Shown here: in pieces, positions 1-5,276 of the stretch
Layout: each line of letters opens with the position of its first letter
Position numbering within the stretch: the first letter of the stretch is position 1
DNA from: Rhodoferax sp.
Lineage (GTDB): Bacteria; Pseudomonadota; Gammaproteobacteria; Burkholderiales; Burkholderiaceae_C
Direction of reading: 5' to 3'
DNA length: 8,172 bases
Assembly (NCBI GenBank): GCA_028292305.1
Contig: JAQGMQ010000208.1
Span: 1 to 8,172, forward strand
Position numbers and translations under genes: made by a program
Notes under the pieces: generated by a model
Seen by the model: only the letters and a program-made list of their open reading frames with translations
What the model was told of the DNA's origin: nothing
Databases searched by the model: none

Positions 1-2
1 CA

Positions 3-359
3 ACTCCCCAGACTGCCAAGCAAGTTAGCGCCATCGTGTCCGACGATGCGACACGATCCGCACAAACCCCTTACGCCAATGCGCTTCAGCAGACTGGCAT
101 CAGTCGCCAGGCTGCGCATCGCTACGAAGCCCTGGCCAACGTTCCGACACCCAAGTATGCGCCCGCTCGCAGCCAGCGCTTGACGACCGATACAGGATTT
201 CCTGCATCGTCCCCTGAGACGCGGATCATTACTTCACCAGCTTCCCACTTTAAAAGGGGATTGCGGTCGCTGCCTGGACGGGCGCCACCGCGTGTTAGTT
301 CCGTTTTCATGACTGAAGATGGCAAATCTTTATCGACGTCGTGCAAGGCTTTTTTGTGA
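3..359 (+). pseudogene. Degraded fragment of a phage/plasmid-type helix-turn-helix protein, cut by the left edge
   Basis: The frame is open from the window edge to a TGA at 357-359; a GTG at 36 is the first start codon inside the window, but the real start probably lies to the left. Around 72-155 it encodes a stretch reading LQQTGISRQAAHRYEALANV. Its pattern, a short helix, GISRQxAxRY and then a second helix ending in VP, is typical of small DNA-binding or replication-associated proteins of phages and plasmids. From about base 160 the translation becomes rich in Pro, Ser, Arg and Thr, with no domain-like character, as if the gene had been truncated and run into unrelated DNA. No ribosome binding site supports the GTG. 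It could instead be a chance frame. I recognise the motif style only, not a named family. Confidence 0.3.
188..209. repeat. 22-bp imperfect palindrome
   Basis: Two 10-base arms (188-197 and 200-209) pair at 9 of 10 positions around a TT centre, with core CAGGATTTCCTG. The single mismatch is at 192/205. Size and symmetry resemble a dimeric repressor operator, but no promoter elements are evident around it and it lies inside a degraded reading frame. Confidence 0.4.
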
Positions 360-367
360 CGGCTGCA

Positions 368-386
368 CTGTCGCTATTTCTTACAG
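368..386. promoter_or_regulatory. Candidate upstream activator site for the sigma-54 promoter
   Basis: The sequence CTGTCGCTATTTCTTACAG is a short dyad, CTGT...ACAG, whose centre is about 97 bases upstream of the transcript start expected from the -24/-12 promoter at 448-463. That is the normal distance for a sigma-54 activator dimer. PEP-CTERM genes in several beta-proteobacteria are controlled by the PrsK/PrsR two-component pair together with RpoN, so a PrsR-like protein is the natural candidate. The assignment is inferred from position and symmetry only; the symmetry is modest and no second copy was found. Confidence 0.35.
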
Positions 387-447
387 CCTAGCCATCTCGC
401 GCGAGGGGCATTCTGCCTGGCCCTTGATATCAAAGAGGTTTGTGAAT

Positions 448-463
448 TGGCACAACCGTTGCA
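448..463 (+). promoter_or_regulatory. Sigma-54 (RpoN) -24/-12 promoter of the PEP-CTERM gene
   Basis: The sequence TGGCACAACCGTTGCA matches the consensus TGGCACG-N4-TTGCA at every core base except the final G of the -24 element. The diagnostic GG (449-450) and GC (461-462) are separated by exactly 10 bases, as RpoN requires. The predicted transcript start is near 473-474, leaving a leader of about 20 bases before the GTG at 495, just enough for the AAGAGG ribosome binding site at 483-488. The fit of promoter, leader and start codon makes this the best-supported regulatory site in the window. Confidence 0.82.
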
Positions 464-494
464 TATGCTGACATCCACAACAAAGAGGCAAACC

Positions 495-1151
495 GTGCTC
501 AAAAACGTCATCAGCAAAATCGTCGCAACAACCGCGATCACAGTTCTCGCTTCAGCCGCACTGCCTGTTGCAGCCACGGTGGTCACCACCAACCAGACAG
601 CGAGCATCAACAACTACAGCTTCGGCGATACGACCGTCGGAAACCACTTTCATGTCAACGTCGGCGACGGTGTTGCGGTGAACTACTTCGACAATGAGCG
701 CGGCAAAGGGTTCGCTGAGTTCGATCTCGCGGGCGTGACCGCAGGTAAGGCTGTTCTGAGCTTCAAGGTGTCATCGTTCAGTGACATCTACACGAACTTG
801 CCGCACGCGTACTTTTTCCCCGTTAGCATCTTTGCCTACGTCGGGGACAACCTGATCGAGTTCAGTGACTACCTCACCCCCACGCTGGGGACGGTTGGAA
901 GCTTCGCCACGGTTGGACTCGAGATCGGCGACAGCTTGTCATTTGACGTCACCGATTTCTTGGCGGAAGTGCTGGGCACGGGCGCTACGTCCCTTGGCTT
1001 TCTGTTTCAGAGCGCGAATCTGGTTGGGCCGCAAAGCGCAATCCGCTTCGGCGATGTGACTCTGACCGTCCCCGAGCCATCATCGGTAGCGCTGCTCGCG
1101 CTGGGCCTCGCTGGGGTCGCTGTATCGCGCAAGCGTAAGCCGAAGGCCTGA
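495..1151 (+). CDS. PEP-CTERM sorting domain-containing exported protein
   Basis: This 218-residue protein is predicted to be exported, processed by an exosortase and released or anchored at the cell surface, typically with exopolysaccharide. It has an N-terminal signal peptide (about residues 1-27; MLKN..K, a hydrophobic Ala/Val/Thr core, then LPVAA). At the C-terminus are a VPEPSS motif (PEP at 193-195), a hydrophobic helix of about 13 residues and a basic RKRK tail. The middle contains GFAEFDLAGV and LSFDVTDFL, like the beta-jelly-roll carbohydrate-binding domains of DNRLRE type; that domain match is an inference. The GTG at 495 is chosen because AAGAGG lies 6 bases upstream and the sigma-54 promoter ends just before it. 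The in-frame TTG at 447 lies inside the promoter. No exosortase gene is visible, so it is probably encoded elsewhere. The gene ends 19 bases before an intrinsic terminator. Confidence 0.9.
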   Translation: MLKNVISKIVATTAITVLASAALPVAATVVTTNQTASINNYSFGDTTVGNHFHVNVGDGVAVNYFDNERGKGFAEFDLAGVTAGKAVLSFKVSSFSDIYTNLPHAYFFPVSIFAYVGDNLIEFSDYLTPTLGTVGSFATVGLEIGDSLSFDVTDFLAEVLGTGATSLGFLFQSANLVGPQSAIRFGDVTLTVPEPSSVALLALGLAGVAVSRKRKPKA

Positions 1152-1170
1152 CCCAACTTCCCCCGGCAGG

Positions 1171-1188
1171 ACCCGCTTCGGCGGGTTT
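1171..1188 (+). terminator. Intrinsic terminator of the PEP-CTERM gene
   Basis: ACCCGC-TTCG-GCGGGT forms a perfect 6-bp stem with a stable TTCG tetraloop, followed by a short T run (TTTC). The T run lies on the plus-strand side, so it serves the PEP-CTERM gene. It lies in the 36-base gap to the convergent SRAP gene, whose stop codon touches its end. Confidence 0.75.
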
Positions 1189-1940
1189 CAGAACAGCCCG
1201 GGCTCAGGTTCAAGGGTAACCCCCTCGCCGGTCGCCAAGTTCAGCGCTACCTGCTTGCCTGGCTCCTCTGGCCCGTGCTCGAACAGCTCCAGCTCAGGCA
1301 CGCGAATAAGCGAGCGGGCCTGATCGACTTTGCCATGCAGCCAAGCATCCCAGTCTCTTTCTTCCAGCGGCACCACCGCGCGCTTGTCGGGGCGGCCCGG
1401 CTCCGCCTTCGGATCTGGCTTATGCATCAGCTTGAGTAGCGGGTGGTCGTCGCAGTTCTGCGTGATCATGGTGAAGTTTGGCACGACCTCGCCGGTCTCG
1501 GGATCGGTCCATTCGCTCCACAGGCCTGCCAGGGCCCAGGGCTTGCCATCGGCCCGGGCAAATCTCCACCAGATGTTTTTGCCGCCGATGCCCCAGTACG
1601 GTTCCACGTAGCTCCATGCCGGGATCAGGCAGCGCTGCCCGTCGCGCCACGGAAAGCGGAACGTCCAAGCCGTATCGATCGTCTCGATGCGCGCATTGTT
1701 CGTGCTCATTCGGACCGGCTTCCGGGTGGCGGAACCCTTGGTCATCGGGGTGCGGCTGGTCGAGCTGGGGGGGATCATTCCCCACTGGCCCACCTCCAGC
1801 ACGCCGCCGGCCTTGATGTAAGGGCCTGGGCGCAGCGGCGCCATCGTGGGCAGCCACATTGGCCGCGGCTGGTTTCGGGCGCCTATGTGCCAGAAGCGCT
1901 CGATGTCGCCTTCTTGGGGGCTGGTGTAGCGGTTGCACAT
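1188..1940 (-). CDS. SRAP-family protein (YedK/HMCES-like), abasic-site DNA-protein crosslinking
   Basis: The SRAP family binds abasic sites in single-stranded DNA and forms a thiazolidine crosslink through Cys2 after removal of Met1, protecting the lesion. This 250-residue protein begins MCNRY, the family hallmark. It retains the active-site set: Cys2, Asn82 and Arg84 in NNARIET, Glu113 in WSYVEPYW, and His173 in LMHKP. TMITQNCD and WALAGLWSEW are also typical strands. Two motifs deviate from E. coli YedK: the usual YEW around the Glu is VEP, and the usual MHxRMPV is replaced by MHKPDP with a Pro/Lys/Asp/Arg-rich insertion before RAVV. At 250 residues it is a little longer than E. coli YedK. 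An AGG lies 8 bases before the ATG. The gene converges on the PEP-CTERM gene. SRAP genes are frequent in prophages and SOS-linked loci, but no convincing LexA site was found here. Confidence 0.92.
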   Translation of the reverse strand: MCNRYTSPQEGDIERFWHIGARNQPRPMWLPTMAPLRPGPYIKAGGVLEVGQWGMIPPSSTSRTPMTKGSATRKPVRMSTNNARIETIDTAWTFRFPWRDGQRCLIPAWSYVEPYWGIGGKNIWWRFARADGKPWALAGLWSEWTDPETGEVVPNFTMITQNCDDHPLLKLMHKPDPKAEPGRPDKRAVVPLEERDWDAWLHGKVDQARSLIRVPELELFEHGPEEPGKQVALNLATGEGVTLEPEPGLF

Positions 1941-2190
1941 GGAGGCAACCTACTGCCGAGCTCGCACAGTTCTCCATCTCCCGTCAGGCACACGGTCCCG
2001 GCCGGGCGGTGGTGGTATTCGTTCCGGGCTCGGCGGCGCAAGCGTATTCATGCACCATTGTTGCTCAAAACGTGCGCGCTCCGGGATAGTCGTGCCGCCA
2101 TCCCTCTGACTTTCCGATCAATTTTGTCGATCACCAGACGCATGAATTTCAGCAAGCTGGTGGTGCGTTATGCCTGCGGCTCCGACGAAG
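1941..2190. other. 250-base region without a convincing gene, upstream of the SRAP gene
   Basis: This lies between the end of the minus-strand membrane-protein gene and the start of the SRAP gene and should hold the SRAP promoter. I found no well-spaced -35/-10 pair on the minus strand. Tiny minus-strand frames of 24-33 codons (for example one beginning MNTLAPPSPE) are Pro/Arg-rich and look non-coding. A small AT-rich patch near 2118-2137 has GATC repeated on either side of AATTTTGTC. There is no clear terminator after the membrane-protein gene. Confidence 0.4.
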
Positions 2191-2592
2191 TCATTTTGAG
2201 AGGGCAAGCCGCACTTCCCGCAACCGGCGAAGAAAAAAATACCAGCCATATGGAACGGCAAAGAACAACGTCACCAGCGCCGCCGCTGCGTAGCTGGGGC
2301 CACTCCAGCGATCCAAGTCAGATCGTGCGGACATAACCTCTTGCTGTACTCCGACCGTTGGGTTTTCGATCGTATCAAACCGTGCAATTTCGCTTGGCTC
2401 GCAGATCAAGACGAACCGTTTCCACGGGCCATCGTCCCGGTTTTTCTTCGAACCATCTAAGTTTTGATTTTTGCAACGACTGATTACTGCTGCGAGGCGT
2501 CCCTCCGCTTGCCGATCGGCAACGTAGCCGGCCAGAATAATAAGTCCAGCCATGCCAATGCCGAAGAAAAAAGCGAAAGTAGATTTTTGCAT
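2191..2592 (-). CDS. Small membrane protein with two transmembrane helices, function unknown
   Basis: The gene encodes 133 residues. A first hydrophobic helix spans about residues 5-24 and a second about 101-120, followed by a basic tail (RRLREVR). By the positive-inside rule both ends face the cytoplasm and residues 25-100 form an exported loop. That loop holds Cys40 and Cys64, which could form a disulfide. The SDLDRWSGPSY stretch just before the second helix is polar and aromatic, as in conserved hypothetical membrane proteins. I do not recognise a named family. The start is uncertain: no good Shine-Dalgarno precedes the ATG at 2592. It diverges from the HNH-like gene with 98 bases between the chosen starts, so the two may share a regulatory region. 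Its GC content is lower than that of the SRAP and capsid genes. Confidence 0.65.
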   Translation of the reverse strand: MQKSTFAFFFGIGMAGLIILAGYVADRQAEGRLAAVISRCKNQNLDGSKKNRDDGPWKRFVLICEPSEIARFDTIENPTVGVQQEVMSARSDLDRWSGPSYAAAALVTLFFAVPYGWYFFLRRLREVRLALSK

Positions 2593-2595
2593 GCT

Positions 2596-2627
2596 TGGAA
2601 TCTATCACCCATCCAAGTAAGATTCCA
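2596..2627. repeat. Inverted repeat in the divergent intergenic region
   Basis: TGGAATC (2596-2602) and GATTCCA (2621-2627) are perfect 7-base inverted arms separated by 18 bases. A second small dyad, CTTGG at 2594-2598 and CCAAG at 2613-2617, overlaps the left arm. Both sit between two divergent genes, where an operator would be expected. There is no T run to make it a terminator. Confidence 0.35.
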
Positions 2628-2690
2628 GGCTGTTTCTCCTGGCCGCGGGCCGGCCATCGCACTTGGAAAAATGTGACCATTGGACAAGAC

Positions 2691-3539
2691 ATGAATGGCG
2701 AAGGACGTATCAAGAAAACACCGAATCCGCCAGGCCGTTGCATCTTTTGCGGAGAAGGGCAACTCACCAAAGAGCATATTTATGCGGCGTGGATGAAGCC
2801 GTATCTCACTGAGTCAAAGCGAACGGTTCATCACGTAACCACTTCAGTGCATCCTGCCCTCCAGCACCTTGCCGATCACCGGAACGAGGTCGGCAAAATG
2901 CATCTCAAAGGTGATCACCGTAGTCGAGCCCTACGGGCAGTATGCCGATCGTGCAACAACGGATGGATGAGCGTTCTGCAATCTTCAGCGAAATCTGTAC
3001 TACTGCCTTTCATTCAAGGTACGTATCACTCCCCCACTCGTGAGGAGCAAAAGGCCGCTGCCGCATGGGTGACTATGTTCGCTATGGTTTTTGAGCAGGC
3101 GGACCTTTTTACGCGCGCAATTGACCAGAAGCAGAGAGACTTCTTCATGCGGCACTTGAAGCCGCCGTCAAACTGGCTGATCTGGGTTGCACCCTTCGTT
3201 GGTTCCAAGCACTCAGCGTCAACGCGCCATAGGGGAATTCTATTTTCTGGCGAGACACCGGTAGAAACAATTCCGCCGGGATTTATGAACATGCAGTGCA
3301 CCGTCGGAGTTGCTGGCAACATGTTTTTTATGAGTCTATCTAGCACCCACGCTGATGTTATAAATTTTGGGCTTCCTGCGGTTCGGCAATTGTGTATGGA
3401 TCGTGGTTTTTTGCGCGCTTGGCCAACTGTTGGATTTCAGCAGAATGCCTCTGGAGCGGTAGATGATTTTCTCTTCGTCAACATAATTGACGAAGTCACT
3501 GAAACCATCTACCGCAGCTTTAACTCGATCTGGAGATAG
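2691..3539 (+). CDS. HNH/treble-clef nuclease-like protein
   Basis: This 282-residue protein has an HNH-type zinc-binding core in its first 95 residues: CIFCG (Cys17, Cys20), then TKEHI (Glu28-His29), then CRSCNNGWM (Cys85, Cys88, Asn89, Asn90). The arrangement CxxC...EHI...CxxCN is that of HNH endonucleases of phages and mobile elements, where His and Asn contribute to metal-dependent DNA cleavage. Nuclease activity is an inference. The remaining 190 residues are mixed alpha/beta with many aromatics and match no domain I recognise. The ATG at 2691 is preferred over an in-frame TTG at 2595 because the extra residues look non-coding and overlap the divergent promoter region; the ribosome binding site (GGA about 9 bases upstream) is weak. 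Base composition is close to 50% GC by eye, well below its neighbours. It converges on the SGNH gene with 8 bases between the stops and no terminator. Confidence 0.75.
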   Translation: MNGEGRIKKTPNPPGRCIFCGEGQLTKEHIYAAWMKPYLTESKRTVHHVTTSVHPALQHLADHRNEVGKMHLKGDHRSRALRAVCRSCNNGWMSVLQSSAKSVLLPFIQGTYHSPTREEQKAAAAWVTMFAMVFEQADLFTRAIDQKQRDFFMRHLKPPSNWLIWVAPFVGSKHSASTRHRGILFSGETPVETIPPGFMNMQCTVGVAGNMFFMSLSSTHADVINFGLPAVRQLCMDRGFLRAWPTVGFQQNASGAVDDFLFVNIIDEVTETIYRSFNSIWR

Positions 3540-3547
3540 GCACGCAA

Positions 3548-5203
3548 TCAGACCAATAGCGCAGGAAGCGCAGCACTCAGCGCGGAAGCGATGGCTGCGT
3601 GAATAGGCGCGAGTGGGTGCAATCCATCGCCATTGGTCGGTGTACCCAAGTCCGCGCGCCACAGTGCCGGAGTGGCTGGATCTCGCGCATACAACCAGGC
3701 GTCAAAGTAGGGGATGCCGCTCGCGATGATGGCCTGCCTAATCGCTTCAAATGAGGCCGCGCTACCGGCTGAGTATTCGGCCGTGTTGCCAACGTTAGTA
3801 CGCGGCAGCAGCGTGACCAAAACGAGCTTCATGCCCAACGCTTCCACCTTGGCTTTTGCATCCGCCACCATCGCCATGAAAGCAGACGCACCAGTCAGCG
3901 ACTGGGAATCGTTGGTCCCCAACGCCATGATGCAGTGTGTGAATCCACGGTTGGCAAACTGACCCAGCCGATCCGGGTATTGATTCACCGACGCCCCCGT
4001 GTAGTTCACAGCCTCGATCATCTTCAGACCGGCTTGGCCAGAGTTAACCCACGAATAGTTATTGCCGAGAGCACTCATAAGGTAGCCCCGGAACTCCTTG
4101 ACCGGCGATCCGACAGCGCCATCTTCCGATCCGCCCGAGCCGATGCTGTCGGCGAGAACCAAAACCGACGGAGATGGAGACGCCACTTCGGTGATGACAT
4201 CTGCCCACGGATGCACGGTGTACCCTTGGTGGATCACTGCCCCGGAGGTCCAATCGGTCAGGGTCTTGTCGACCAAACCCGTACCGTATTCCTGCCGATC
4301 TGCCGCATTGAACGACCGCAACGAACTGCCCGGGAAAGTTGCGATCGACGGTGAGAGGCTGAATAAATCGATATGCGTTAGCGTCTGGCCCTTTGTGAAT
4401 GGCTGGTTGATCCAGTCCGTCTCGACAATCGCACCGGGGGCGATCACCACGTCTCGCGCCCCGCTGACAGTCCAAGCTACCGGCGCAGACATGCCTGTGA
4501 CCATGACGCCACCGCGAAGGGTGATGGTGGAATTGCCGTTGCCCTGTGCCGTACCGCTGGCGGTGCGGTTGATGAAACGCAGTTTGAAGCGTGTTCCAGA
4601 GTTCCCAAATACCTTGCTATACCGCCGCTGCATTTGCGGTACTGTGCCCGCGCCGGTGACGCCTGTGCCAACACCTACATCGTTGAGCGTCCCGCGATTT
4701 GCAGCTTGGGCAAGAAAGACGGGCGTTCCAGGAACTGCAACTGGGGAGCCAAAAGGCGCGTAGCTGGTTGCGATTGGGCGGAGGCCTTTCCCTGCGTCGG
4801 TCGTCGTTTGCAGGTATGCCAGGCTTGTCGCCCCGGGAATATCGGTCCAGACACCGGACACGCCGCTCTGCCACTTTACTGTGCCCACACCCGAAGGGAA
4901 GGATGCCGTCAGCGTATTGCCCACCCCTGGTGTCCCTGAAATTAGGACCGAGATGCTGCCCACGCCGCCACTATTAGACGCAGCAACGGCATCAAACGTC
5001 AGCCCCGTGCTCAGACCCTGTAGGGCGAACTGCACAGGATCTGAGTAAGGGCCGAGCGTCTGTGTTCCCCCATTGAATTTGATCTGGCGCTCGGACTGAC
5101 CGGCTTGGTTGAATCGCGCTTCCCCAGCGCCCGTGACCTGGAGGGTCATGCCTACGCTGAGGCGATAGCTGGCTGACTCGCCAGCATTGAGTTTGAATGA
5201 CAT
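3548..5203 (-). CDS. Phage-associated SGNH/GDSL-family hydrolase with N-terminal virion-type and Ig-like domains
   Basis: This 551-residue protein ends in an SGNH hydrolase domain, a fold of esterases, lipases and carbohydrate deacetylases. The four blocks are visible: block I VLVLADSIG (nucleophile Ser353; the usual GDS is ADS), block II NSGQAG (Gly389), block III LGTNDS (Asn430) and block V DGLHPL (Asp526, His529). Residues 1-90 (MSFKLNAGESASYRLSVGMT...) resemble beta-rich phage structural modules. Residues 85-150 look like a bacterial Ig-like repeat (LISGTPGVGNTLTA, W, IPGATSLAY). A further beta-rich linker precedes the catalytic domain. The ATG at 5203 is chosen because AGGAAGG lies 7 bases upstream; the longer frame to 5368 runs into the capsid gene antisense. 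It is the next gene after the capsid gene, 73 bases downstream and beyond a terminator. A role in modifying host surface glycans or lipids during adsorption is inferred. Confidence 0.85.
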   Translation of the reverse strand: MSFKLNAGESASYRLSVGMTLQVTGAGEARFNQAGQSERQIKFNGGTQTLGPYSDPVQFALQGLSTGLTFDAVAASNSGGVGSISVLISGTPGVGNTLTASFPSGVGTVKWQSGVSGVWTDIPGATSLAYLQTTTDAGKGLRPIATSYAPFGSPVAVPGTPVFLAQAANRGTLNDVGVGTGVTGAGTVPQMQRRYSKVFGNSGTRFKLRFINRTASGTAQGNGNSTITLRGGVMVTGMSAPVAWTVSGARDVVIAPGAIVETDWINQPFTKGQTLTHIDLFSLSPSIATFPGSSLRSFNAADRQEYGTGLVDKTLTDWTSGAVIHQGYTVHPWADVITEVASPSPSVLVLADSIGSGGSEDGAVGSPVKEFRGYLMSALGNNYSWVNSGQAGLKMIEAVNYTGASVNQYPDRLGQFANRGFTHCIMALGTNDSQSLTGASAFMAMVADAKAKVEALGMKLVLVTLLPRTNVGNTAEYSAGSAASFEAIRQAIIASGIPYFDAWLYARDPATPALWRADLGTPTNGDGLHPLAPIHAAIASALSAALPALLV

Positions 5204-5241
5204 TTTTAATCCTTCCTGAATGGAACTGAGTGAGGGTGTAG

Positions 5242-5262
5242 AAAAGGGGCCGAAGCCCCTTT
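5242..5262 (-). terminator. Intrinsic terminator after the major capsid gene
   Basis: Read on the minus strand, AAAGGGGC-TTCG-GCCCCTTT is a perfect 8-bp stem with a TTCG loop, running into TTTTC. It begins 14 bases after the capsid stop codon and precedes the SGNH gene. Strong capsid expression would thus be partly insulated from the hydrolase gene, which either relies on read-through or has its own promoter. The T run is only four bases, so termination may be partial. Confidence 0.8.
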
Positions 5263-5276
5263 CAATCGCCGCTGGC

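Noticed and set aside
447..494. In-frame TTG start at 447 for the PEP-CTERM gene
   Set aside because: The TTG is part of the -24 element of the sigma-54 promoter and would precede the expected transcript start; GTG 495 has a good ribosome binding site and starts the signal peptide cleanly.
1953..1969. LexA-like site (CTG...CAG dyad) upstream of the SRAP gene
   Set aside because: The half-sites are 11 bases apart instead of 10 and the interior is GC-rich, unlike a typical LexA operator.
1443..2336. Long plus-strand frame opposite the SRAP gene
   Set aside because: It is antisense to a clear SRAP gene and its translation is low-complexity Arg/Pro/Ala sequence; its tail overlaps the membrane-protein gene antisense.
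2595..2690. TTG start at 2595 extending the HNH-like protein by 32 residues
   Set aside because: The extra residues look non-coding, lack a ribosome binding site and would fill the whole divergent regulatory region.
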